This document shows positions 57,598-64,000 of a stretch of 64,000 nucleotides of DNA, piece after piece. A program made the position numbers and the translations under genes. The DNA is from Armatimonadota bacterium (GTDB taxonomy: Bacteria; Sysuimicrobiota; Sysuimicrobiia; Sysuimicrobiales; Humicultoraceae). The notes under the pieces are model-generated. The model did not search any database. It was given only the letters and a program-made list of their open reading frames with translations, and was not told the DNA's origin. How positions within the stretch are numbered: position 1 is the first letter of the stretch; each line of letters starts with the position of its first letter. The stretch spans positions 850,059 to 914,058 of the forward strand of contig JAVKHP010000001.1 of the NCBI GenBank assembly GCA_031459855.1, read 5' to 3'.

Positions 57598-58688
57598 CTG
57601 CGGTCGAGGTCGAGCTCCGCGGGCTGTCCAAGCGCTTCCGCGACCACGCGGCGGTGGTGAACCTCTCGCTGCACGTGCGTCGCGGTGAGTTCTTCACCTT
57701 GTTGGGCCCCAGCGGCTGTGGAAAGACCACGACCCTGCGCATGATCGCCGGGCTTGTGGACCCCGACGCTGGCGAGATCCTCTTCGACGGCCGACCGGTG
57801 ACGCGCACACCGCCCTGGCGGCGCAACATCGGCATGGTCTTCCAGCACTACGCGCTGTGGCCCCACATGACGGTCTTCGAGAACGTCGCCTTTGGGCTGA
57901 TCGAGCGGGGCGTGCCGCGGCGCGAGGTGGTCCGACGGGTCGAGGACGCGCTGGCGCTGGTGGGGCTGGCGGGCGCCGGCGCCCGGTTGCCCTCCCAGCT
58001 CTCGGGGGGCCAGCAACAGCGCGTGGCGCTGGCGCGGGCCGTCGTGGTGCGGCCCGCCCTGCTGTTGCTCGACGAGCCGCTGTCGAACCTGGACGCGCGG
58101 CTGCGGGTGCAGATGCGCGCCGAGCTGGTCCGGCTGCAACGGCAGCTCGGCATCACCACCATCTACGTCACCCACGACCAGGAAGAGGCCCTCATGCTCT
58201 CCAGCCGCATCGCGGTGATGTCCCAGGGCCGCTTGGTCCAGCTCGGCACGCCCCAGGACGTGTACGAGCGGCCGGCCGACCCCTTCGTCGCGGACTTCCT
58301 GGGCGGGGCCAACTTCCTGCCCGGGGTCGTGCGCGAAGCAGGCGGCGAGACGGTGGTGGTGGACCTGGAAGGCCTGGGGCGCCTGCGCGCCGCCGCGGCG
58401 CGCAACCCGGGCGTGACGGCGGGCGCGCGTGTGGTGGTCTGCCTGCGCCCCGAGGCACTGACCCTGGCGTCCCCGGCGGCCGCCGGCACGGACAACACCC
58501 TGGCGGGGACGCTACGCCTGCGCACCTACCTGGGGTGGCTGGCGGCCTGCGAGGTGGAACTGCCCACCGGCGCCGTGTTGCGCGTCCACAGCGCCAACCC
58601 CCGCGCGGCGCTGGGGTTCACGGAGGGGGCACCGGTGGCCGTGCGGGTGGCGCCGGACGACGTGCTATTGCTCGCCAGGTCCGGATGA
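57594..58688 (+). CDS. Iron(III)-type ABC transporter ATPase
   Basis: 364 residues. Walker A GPSGCGKTT (38-46), Q-loop VFQHYALWPHMTVFENVAFG, signature LSGGQQQRVALARAVV, Walker B LLLLDEPLSNLDARL and H-loop YVTHDQEEALMLSSRIAVMS. A C-terminal TOBE domain starts near 280 (TLAGTLRLRTYLGWLAACEV). FbpC/PotA-like group; substrates of such importers include Fe3+, 2-aminoethylphosphonate or thiamine, so iron is a best guess. Completes the three-gene importer. Confidence 0.93.
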   Translation: MTAVEVELRGLSKRFRDHAAVVNLSLHVRRGEFFTLLGPSGCGKTTTLRMIAGLVDPDAGEILFDGRPVTRTPPWRRNIGMVFQHYALWPHMTVFENVAFGLIERGVPRREVVRRVEDALALVGLAGAGARLPSQLSGGQQQRVALARAVVVRPALLLLDEPLSNLDARLRVQMRAELVRLQRQLGITTIYVTHDQEEALMLSSRIAVMSQGRLVQLGTPQDVYERPADPFVADFLGGANFLPGVVREAGGETVVVDLEGLGRLRAAAARNPGVTAGARVVVCLRPEALTLASPAAAGTDNTLAGTLRLRTYLGWLAACEVELPTGAVLRVHSANPRAALGFTEGAPVAVRVAPDDVLLLARSG

Positions 58689-58835
58689 GCCGTCCGAAAC
58701 CCTCGTGCCCTTTGGCGTCGCGGTGGTGCTCACGCCGTTGCGATCCGTAGCCCTCCTCGCCCACGCGCAGCGCCACACCCGCGCCCGTGAGACGCCCGCA
58801 CCCGCGCCGCACGGTTGAGGAATCGCGGACGGCTC

Positions 58836-59080
58836 CTACGGCCGTACCAGCGTGCGCAGCGTGCCAACCAGCTCGTCTCGTCCCGCGGGCCGAACGCTGC
58901 GCGCACCAGGCTCCCGTCACGGGCGATCACGGCCCACTACGGTTGGTGGGCGAACCCGTAGGCCCGCGCGATGCGTCCGTCGGCGTCGAACCCGTTGGGA
59001 AACGTGAGGTAGCACAACGGCAACGCGCACGCCCCCATTTTCGGGAATACGCCGGACGGCCGCTGCACGTTGTCTTCCTG
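58836..59080 (-). pseudogene. Decayed thioredoxin-like (TlpA-type) gene remnant
   Basis: In the 419-bp gap before the dienelactone hydrolase gene, the minus strand holds pieces of a redoxin C-terminus in shifting frames. The first is NGGVRVAVVLPH; the second, in another frame, FPNGFDADGRIARAYGFAHQ. Then P and a TAG (58937-58939), then WAVIARDGSLVRAAFGPRDE, and after another shift LVGTLRTLVRP with TAG at 58836. This is the usual end of TlpA-like proteins (partner-strand, cis-Pro loop, GxIV hairpin). At least two frameshifts and one stop are present and the CxxC region is gone. The rest of 58689-59107 shows nothing. Confidence 0.6.
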
Positions 59081-59107
59081 CGAACGTGACCTCACGGAGG
59101 GGGGGCG

Positions 59108-60052
59108 ATGGCTGTGACCGACATGGAGCGGTACGTGCTGGAAGAGTGGGCCGAAGACTATCGGGCCGGCCGGCTGGCGCGGCGCGAGTTCTTGCGCCGT
59201 CTGACGGTCATGGCCGGCGGCACTGCACTGGCCGTCCCGATCCTGGAGCGCCTGGGCATCGCAGCCAGCGCGGACGAGCTCGCCCAGGCCGCGGGGACAC
59301 CGCCCGCAGCCGCCGCTGCGCCCTCGGGCGTGACCGTCCCACCCGACGACCCGGCCATCGAGGTGGTGGGGATGATCACCTTCCCCGCGGGCACCGGCAC
59401 GGGGCTCGGGTACGTGGCCAAACCCCGCGGCAGCGGCCCCTTCCCCGGCGTGCTGGTGATCCACGAGAACCGTGGCCTCCTTGAGCACTTCAAGGACGTC
59501 GTCCGGCGTCTGGCCAAGGTGGGGTACGTGGGGCTGGCCGTGGACCTCGCGTCGTACCAGGGCGGTACGGAGCGCTTCAGCGACCTGGCCCAGGTCACCG
59601 CGGTGCTGGCGCAGACGCCGCCCGATCAGCACGTGGCGACCATGAACGCCGCGATCCGCTACCTGCAGGGCCTGCCCTACGTGCGCCGCGACCGCATCGG
59701 CGCCACGGGCTTCTGCTTCGGCGGCGGCATGTGCTGGCGGCTGGCCACCGCCAACCCCGACCTGCGCGCGGCCATCCCCTTCTACGGCCCCAATCCCCCG
59801 CTGGAGGACGTGCCGAAGATCCGGGCCGCGGTGCTGGCGATCTACGGCGAGCTCGACGGCCGCATCAACGCCGGTATCCCCGCCCTGCGCGAGGCGCTGC
59901 AGCGCGCCGGCGTTACGCACGAGATCGTCATCTACCCCGGCGCCGACCACGCCTTCTTCAACGATACCGGCGCCAGGTACAACGCTACCGCGGCACGCCA
60001 GGCGTGGGAGCGCCTGCTGGGCTGGTTCGACCGGTACCTGCGCGGAGGATGA
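59108..60052 (+). CDS. Dienelactone hydrolase family protein, TAT-exported
   Basis: 314 residues. Twin-arginine signal R25-R26 (LARREFLRRLTVMAGG) followed by an Ala-rich linker. The alpha/beta hydrolase domain has E120 (IHENRG), the nucleophile C203 (TGFCFGGGMC), D250 (YGELDGRIN) and H281 (GADHAFFND), the Cys-Asp-His triad of dienelactone hydrolases. Such secreted forms hydrolyse enol lactones or other esters; the natural substrate is unknown. ATG 59108 follows GGAGGGGGCG. It precedes the KDG kinase gene by 78 bp on the same strand. Confidence 0.93.
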   Translation: MAVTDMERYVLEEWAEDYRAGRLARREFLRRLTVMAGGTALAVPILERLGIAASADELAQAAGTPPAAAAAPSGVTVPPDDPAIEVVGMITFPAGTGTGLGYVAKPRGSGPFPGVLVIHENRGLLEHFKDVVRRLAKVGYVGLAVDLASYQGGTERFSDLAQVTAVLAQTPPDQHVATMNAAIRYLQGLPYVRRDRIGATGFCFGGGMCWRLATANPDLRAAIPFYGPNPPLEDVPKIRAAVLAIYGELDGRINAGIPALREALQRAGVTHEIVIYPGADHAFFNDTGARYNATAARQAWERLLGWFDRYLRGG

Positions 60053-60130
60053 GATCGTCTGGCGCCGTGCTCGCCCGATGGGCGCCCCCAGGCAGGGGGC
60101 GGTACGCGGCCGGCCAAGTAGTGATGCGCC

Positions 60131-61087
60131 ATGCTCGACGTGGTGGGCATCGGGGAGGCCATGCTCCGTCTGTCGCCGCGCCGGGGCGAGACGCTCGAAG
60201 CTGCAGCCGTCTTCGAGGTCCGCGCCGCGGGCGCCGAGGCCAACGTCGCGGTCGCGCTGGCCCGCATGGGCTTCAGGGCCGGATGGGTCTCGCGCCTGGT
60301 CGAGGGGCCGCTGGGCCGCCGCATCGCCGCCGAGTTGCGGCGGCACGGGGTGGATCTGTCGGCGGTCGTCTGGACGTCGCATGGACGCACCGGCCTCTAC
60401 TTCCTCGAGCCCGGCGTGCCCCCGCGCGCCGCCGTGGTCCACTACGACCGCGCGGGGTCGGCCGCGAGCGCGCTGGCGCCCGACGACGTCGACTGGGCCT
60501 ACGTGCGCAGCGCGCGCTGGATCCACCTCACGGGCATCACCCCGGCACTCGGCCCCTCCTGCGCCGCCACGGTCGCGCGGGCCGTCCAGGAGGCACGGGC
60601 AGGCGGCGTGCGCGTGGCGTTCGACGTCAACTACCGGCGCACGCTGTGGCCGCCGGACCGCGCCCGTGCCGTGCTCGAACCGCTGCTGGCCGGCGCCGAC
60701 CTGCTGCTGTGCGCCAGCGACGACGCCCGCGAGGTCTTCGCACTCGACGGTCCGCCGGGGCGGCAGGCCGAGGCGTTGCGGGCCCGCACGGGGGCCGGTG
60801 CGGTGGTCGTCACCGCAGGGCCGGACGGTGCCTACCTGGCGGCCGGCGATACTGGCGTCGTACACCAGCCGGCGATCCCGGGCGAGGAGCTGGACCGTAT
60901 CGGCCGCGGGGACGCGTTTGCGGCAGGCGTGCTGTGGGGTGCCCTCGAAGGTGACCTCCGGGCGGGCTTGCGCTATGGCTCCGCGCTGGCCGCGCTGGCG
61001 CAGACGTACTATGGCGACGTCGCCTGGAGTACCCGCGCCGACGTACTGCACCTGCTGGCGGGCCAGGGGCAGCGCCCGCACCGGTGA
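60131..61087 (+). CDS. kdgK: PfkB-family sugar kinase, probable 2-keto-3-deoxygluconate kinase
   Basis: 318 residues. Opens DVVGIGEAMLRLSPRRGE, with AGAEANVAVALARMGFRAGW (PfkB signature 1 region, about 33-53) and the ATP/anion-hole motif DRIGRGDAFAAGVL near 258, whose Asp is the catalytic base. FDVNYRRTLWPP near 160 is typical of KDG kinases. It makes KDPG from KDG and ATP. The next gene, KDPG aldolase, overlaps by 4 bp (GTGA), which strongly supports the assignment. Confidence 0.9.
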   Translation: MLDVVGIGEAMLRLSPRRGETLEAAAVFEVRAAGAEANVAVALARMGFRAGWVSRLVEGPLGRRIAAELRRHGVDLSAVVWTSHGRTGLYFLEPGVPPRAAVVHYDRAGSAASALAPDDVDWAYVRSARWIHLTGITPALGPSCAATVARAVQEARAGGVRVAFDVNYRRTLWPPDRARAVLEPLLAGADLLLCASDDAREVFALDGPPGRQAEALRARTGAGAVVVTAGPDGAYLAAGDTGVVHQPAIPGEELDRIGRGDAFAAGVLWGALEGDLRAGLRYGSALAALAQTYYGDVAWSTRADVLHLLAGQGQRPHR

Positions 61088-61740
61088 TCGCCATGCCAGA
61101 CGCTCACACCGCCGCCCTGGTCGCCGCCCACGTGCTGGACGCGCGCCTGATCGCCATCCTGCGCCGCCTGCGGTCGCCGAAGGTCGAACGCGTCGTCGAG
61201 ACGCTGCTGGAGGCCGGCGTCCGCTGCGTCGAGATCACCTTCGAGACCGCCGGCGGGGCGGCGGCGCTGCGAGCGCTGCACCACACGTTCGGCGATGCCG
61301 TGATCCTTGGCGCCGGGAGTCTCCTGGAGGGGGGACAGGCCACGGAAGCGATCGATGCCGGTGCGCAGTTCCTGGTCTCCCCAGGCCTGGTCGAGGAGGT
61401 CTCGCAGATCGCCCACCGGCTGGATCGGCTCTACATCCCCGGCGTGACCACGGCCACCGAGGTCGGGGTCGCGCTGCGGTGGGGCCATGCGATCCAGAAG
61501 CTGTTCCCGGCCGGGCTGCTGGGCCCCGACTACCTGCGCGCCCTGCAGGCGCCCTATCCCCAGGTGCGGTTCCTGGCCGTGGGCAACATCGGTGTGGGCG
61601 ACGTCGCCGCCTACCTGCGCGCCGGTGCCGCAGGGGTGGCCATGGGCTCGCAGCTCGTCACCCCCGGCGTCCCCCTCGAGGTGCTGGCCGCGCGCGCCCG
61701 CGCGGTCACCGCGCAGCTGCGCGCGCTGGCGTCGGCCTGA
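61084..61740 (+). CDS. eda: 2-dehydro-3-deoxyphosphogluconate (KDPG) aldolase
   Basis: 218 residues, (beta/alpha)8 class I aldolase. E50 in CVEITFETAG, the GAGSLLEGGQATEAIDAGAQ segment and the Schiff-base K139 in AIQKLFPAGLLGPDYL; phosphate site VGNIGVGDVAAYLRAGA. It splits KDPG to pyruvate and glyceraldehyde-3-phosphate, the last step of the Entner-Doudoroff route. GTG 61084 overlaps the kinase stop; ATG 61093 is an alternative. Confidence 0.94.
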   Translation: MIAMPDAHTAALVAAHVLDARLIAILRRLRSPKVERVVETLLEAGVRCVEITFETAGGAAALRALHHTFGDAVILGAGSLLEGGQATEAIDAGAQFLVSPGLVEEVSQIAHRLDRLYIPGVTTATEVGVALRWGHAIQKLFPAGLLGPDYLRALQAPYPQVRFLAVGNIGVGDVAAYLRAGAAGVAMGSQLVTPGVPLEVLAARARAVTAQLRALASA

Positions 61741-61750
61741 GCAGCGTCGC

Positions 61751-62917
61751 CTACCCGACGATCTCCGGCCGCCGGCAGGCTTCGGGCACCACCAGCGCCA
61801 GCAGCGCGGCCCGGTGCGGCAGCGACGCGATCTCGAGGTACTCGTCCGCGCTGTGGAACCCGCCGCCGACCGCGCCCAGGCCATCCAGCACGGGCACGCC
61901 GAGTGCGGCCACAAAGTTCCCGTCGGAGCCGCCACCGGTGCTCGTGGCGGGGAGCGGCAGCCCCAGCGCCTGAGCGCAGCCCTGCGCCAGCGCCAGCAGC
62001 GCGTGACTGCGGGGGGAGGGTTCCATCGGCGGCCGGTTGAGTCCCCCCTCCAGCACGCCGCGCGTGCGCGGCAGGTGTTCGTGGGCAGCGATCTCCCGCA
62101 GGCGCGCTTCCAGCGGGGCGACCTGGGTCAGCGCCGGCACCCGCACGTCGATCTCCGCCCGCGCGATGTCCGGGACGACGTTGGCCCGCGTCCCGCCCTC
62201 GGTGACGATGGCGTTCACCGTGAGCCCCCGGGCGTAGTCGTTCAGTCCGTGCAGCGCCACGATCTTGTGGGCCAGGGCCACCACGGCGCTCGCGCCGTCC
62301 TCCGGGTACGCCCCCGCGTGGGCTGCTCTGCCGTGCACGGTGAGGGTGTACCGGCCCACCCCCTTGCGCGCCGTCACCACCGACCCGTCGGGGCGGCCGG
62401 GCTCGAGCACGAAGCACACGTGGGCGCGGCGGGCTTCCTCCTCGATCACGGCCCGCGAGCGGGGCGACCCGATCTCCTCGTCGGCGTTGTGCACGACCAC
62501 GAGCGACGCGTAGTCGGTCCACCCGGCGGCCGCCAGCAGCCGCAGCGCCTCCCACAGCGTGACGACGCCACCCTTCATGTCGGCCACGCCGGGCCCGTAC
62601 GCCCGCGCCCCGTCGGTGCGAAACGGCCGGCGTCGCACATCGTCGGCCCCGAAGACCGTGTCGTAGTGCGCCAGGAAGAGCACGCGCGCGCGGCCGGTGC
62701 CGGTGCGCGTCCCCACGAGCACCGGACCGGTGTCCGGGAACTCCAGACGGCGCACCGCGAACCCCAGCAGGTGCAGCTGCGTCTCCACCCACCGGCTGGC
62801 AGCCGCCAGCGCCTCCAGTGCGTAGGACCCGGTGTCGAGGTTGACCAGCGTCTCGAGCAGGGCCAGCGCCTCTGGGAGACGGCTCCGGGCCAACGCGAGC
62901 GTGTCCTGCGCGTTCAT
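61751..62917 (-). CDS. M20-family metallopeptidase (glutamate carboxypeptidase-like)
   Basis: 388 residues. Zinc site: LFLAHYDTVF (first His and the catalytic Asp), GPGVADMKGG (bridging Asp), NADEEIGSPRSR (catalytic Glu and ligand Glu), ending with GGGFHSADEYLEIASL (last His). The dimerisation domain spans about 190-300 (AAHAGAYPEDGASAVVALAH). Relatives are CPG2-like carboxypeptidases that remove C-terminal Glu or act on folyl and N-acyl amino acids. ATG 62917 shares ATGA with the stop of the small HTH gene, so the two are made together. Confidence 0.92.
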   Translation of the reverse strand: MNAQDTLALARSRLPEALALLETLVNLDTGSYALEALAAASRWVETQLHLLGFAVRRLEFPDTGPVLVGTRTGTGRARVLFLAHYDTVFGADDVRRRPFRTDGARAYGPGVADMKGGVVTLWEALRLLAAAGWTDYASLVVVHNADEEIGSPRSRAVIEEEARRAHVCFVLEPGRPDGSVVTARKGVGRYTLTVHGRAAHAGAYPEDGASAVVALAHKIVALHGLNDYARGLTVNAIVTEGGTRANVVPDIARAEIDVRVPALTQVAPLEARLREIAAHEHLPRTRGVLEGGLNRPPMEPSPRSHALLALAQGCAQALGLPLPATSTGGGSDGNFVAALGVPVLDGLGAVGGGFHSADEYLEIASLPHRAALLALVVPEACRRPEIVG

Positions 62918-63174
62918 CGGTCGCCGATCCACTCCTCTGCCGGCGGCAGCGGCAGCCGCAGTGCGTGTCCTCGACCGCGCCGACCGGCAGGCCGGAGACG
63001 CACCAGGGCCTCCACGTCGCGCCGCAGGTAGAGGCGTCGGCGCCGCATCCCCTGTCGGTAGCTGCGCAGAATCCCGCGGCTGACGTAGGCGTACAGCGTC
63101 TGCGGCTTGACGCCCAACACCGCGCACGCCTCTGCGGCTGTCAGGTACTCCTGCTCGTCGATGCGCACGACCAT
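62914..63174 (-). CDS. Small helix-turn-helix DNA-binding protein (excisionase/MerR-type)
   Basis: 86 residues. EYLTAAEACAVLGVKPQTLY and AYVSRGILRSYRQGMRRRRL give the HTH_17 (excisionase-like) wing: residue pattern YLTxxEAAxxLGVxxxTLYxYVxRG, then YLRRDVEALVRLR. The C-terminal 20 residues are not conserved. The first ATG that fits is 63174; a longer frame to 63249 has no similarity. Upstream 63175-63403 is unassigned but contains two TTGACTGCT copies and an AT-rich patch (63340-63380) that may be its control region. Confidence 0.85.
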   Translation of the reverse strand: MVVRIDEQEYLTAAEACAVLGVKPQTLYAYVSRGILRSYRQGMRRRRLYLRRDVEALVRLRPAGRRGRGHALRLPLPPAEEWIGDR

Positions 63175-63403
63175 GGCTGCACCGCCCTCACCCGCGCGCC
63201 GCTTGCGTCCCACCCAGCGGTGGCCCGATGGGCTCGACGCGCTGACCAACGAGCCCCTCCTCCAGACCTGCGGAGCCCTCTACCAGCAGTCAACCGCACC
63301 CAAGCAGTCAAAGCGCACCGCTGCCGTCGCTGCAAGCACTGATCTTGATTGAAGTTGATTCTACCAGCTTGAGATTGACCCCTCCAGGCTCTCGTCATCG
63401 GCC

Positions 63404-64000
63404 TCACCGGCGCGGCGACCTGTTGGTGACCACCGCCCAGCCAGCAGGCGTGGTGAGCACCGTGTGGACGCGGGGCTGCGGGGGCAACTGGTCGAGGTCC
63501 CGGACTCTGAGGAACACAACAGCAGGCTCCAACGTCCACCACCGCCCCAGGGTGGCGGCATCCTCGGTGTGCTCCACGTCGACATCGAGGACGTACTCGG
63601 GGAAGTTCAGCGCGGCGCCGCGAAAGACGACGACCCGATCCCCTGGCTGCATCAGATGCGTGATCGTCGCGCCGATCTGTCGCCAGGGCCACAGCCGCGG
63701 CCAGTGGACCGCAAGGCCGCGCTCTGCAAGCCCCCAGGCCACCAGCGCGCCACCGGCGAGGAGCGCGACGGCCGTCCGGGGCCGGCCGGCGAGCGCGAGC
63801 ACGGCAAACAGCACCAGCGCGCCGGCCAGCGCCAGCGCAAAGGGCGCCACGATGGGCAGGTACAGGCCGGCCTCGTCCGGAAAACGGCCCGCCAGCCAGG
63901 CTGCCGTGAGCGCAAGCGCGGGCGCAGCGACGAGCACCCCGCCCCAGGCCGCGCCGCGCAGGGCGCGCGGTGCGTCCCACGTCGAGGTCACCGCGCGCGC
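63404..64000 (-). CDS. Membrane glycosyltransferase, C-terminal part (5' end beyond window)
   Basis: The frame stays open to the window edge (a GTG at 63991 is probably internal). About four membrane helices (GGVLVAAPALALTAAWLAG, VAPFALALAGALVLFAVLAL, TAVALLAGGALVAWGLA) precede an extracytoplasmic tail with QIGATITHLMQPGDRVVVFR and EHTEDAATLGRWWTLEPAVV. This layout matches the end of PMT/ArnT-type (GT39) mannosyl- or aminoarabinosyltransferases using polyprenyl-linked sugars. The catalytic N-terminal loop is outside the window, so the family is provisional. Confidence 0.55.
   Translation of the reverse strand, partial: ARAVTSTWDAPRALRGAAWGGVLVAAPALALTAAWLAGRFPDEAGLYLPIVAPFALALAGALVLFAVLALAGRPRTAVALLAGGALVAWGLAERGLAVHWPRLWPWRQIGATITHLMQPGDRVVVFRGAALNFPEYVLDVDVEHTEDAATLGRWWTLEPAVVFLRVRDLDQLPPQPRVHTVLTTPAGWAVVTNRSPRR

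Noticed and set aside
58937-58939. TAG inside the thioredoxin-like remnant, considered as recoding (pyrrolysine)
   Set aside because: Additional frameshifts and a missing active site show plain decay.
1-64000. Prophage, integrative element, biosynthetic cluster or defence island
   Set aside because: No integrase apart from the single IS, no phage structural genes, no carrier-protein synthases, no restriction or toxin-antitoxin genes were seen.

Overview
The window is about 64 kb of very GC-rich bacterial chromosome, densely packed with genes. Most genes sit in short operons whose members overlap by 4 bp (ATGA or GTGA) or by 10-17 bp. The MurT/GatD pair, a T-box leader and a LemA gene point to a Terrabacteria-type lineage. 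I cannot name the phylum from sequence alone; a Sysuimicrobiota-, Chloroflexota- or Armatimonadota-like relative is a guess. There is no rRNA, tRNA, CRISPR or prophage. One complete insertion sequence is present.

Layout. 1-3.4 kb: peptide-type ABC importer (3' end of its binding protein, two permeases) ending in a metal-dependent amidohydrolase. 3.4-6.8 kb (-): MurT-GatD, which amidates the peptidoglycan precursor, and an MFS pump. 6.9-8.2 kb: LemA and a DUF151 bifunctional nuclease. 8.3-11.3 kb (-): a metal operon of multicopper oxidase, ZIP transporter and DtxR/MntR regulator, with an AT-rich palindromic operator in front. 11.4-12.3 kb (-): redox operon of a glutaredoxin with an in-frame UGA at the first position of its CxxC site (a probable selenoprotein with a hairpin just downstream), a CoA-binding protein and a truncated redoxin. 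12.4-14.7 kb: a LuxR-type regulator with a nearly identical, internally deleted, inverted copy 0.9 kb away, flanking a small exported protein. 14.7-18.2 kb (-): 6-phosphogluconate dehydrogenase, glucose-6-phosphate isomerase and a CDF metal exporter.

18.6-24.1 kb: a beta-oxidation operon in the order of the Bacillus fadN-fadA-fadE genes. 24.2-26.9 kb (-): 2-oxoacid:ferredoxin oxidoreductase. 27.1-28.5 kb: the insertion sequence. 28.7-35.3 kb: a five-gene branched-chain amino acid type ABC importer facing a long-chain acyl-CoA synthetase, then an SDR oxidoreductase. Together 18.6-36.3 kb looks like uptake and degradation of organic or fatty acids. 36.3-41.8 kb (-): sugar-type ABC importer and a radical SAM protein. 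42.1-44.2 kb: an MBL-fold hydrolase, then proC behind a T-box leader whose specifier reads proline. 44.2-49.7 kb (-): a second peptide-type ABC importer joined to an adenine-deaminase-like enzyme, in DNA visibly poorer in GC than its surroundings. 49.9-54.3 kb: an Lhr-type helicase that may be leaderless. 54.3-58.7 kb: iron-type ABC importer. 58.8-59.1 kb: a decayed thioredoxin-like gene. 59.1-61.7 kb: dienelactone hydrolase, KDG kinase and KDPG aldolase (Entner-Doudoroff branch). 61.8-64 kb (-): M20 peptidase, a small HTH protein and the 3' end of a membrane glycosyltransferase.

Taken together the genes suggest a heterotroph living on peptides, organic acids and sugars, with ferredoxin-linked metabolism, selenium-based redox chemistry and Mn/Fe/Zn homeostasis. 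The most notable items are the selenocysteine glutaredoxin, the inverted regulator pair (a possible switch), the metal operon with its operator, and the proline T-box on proC.
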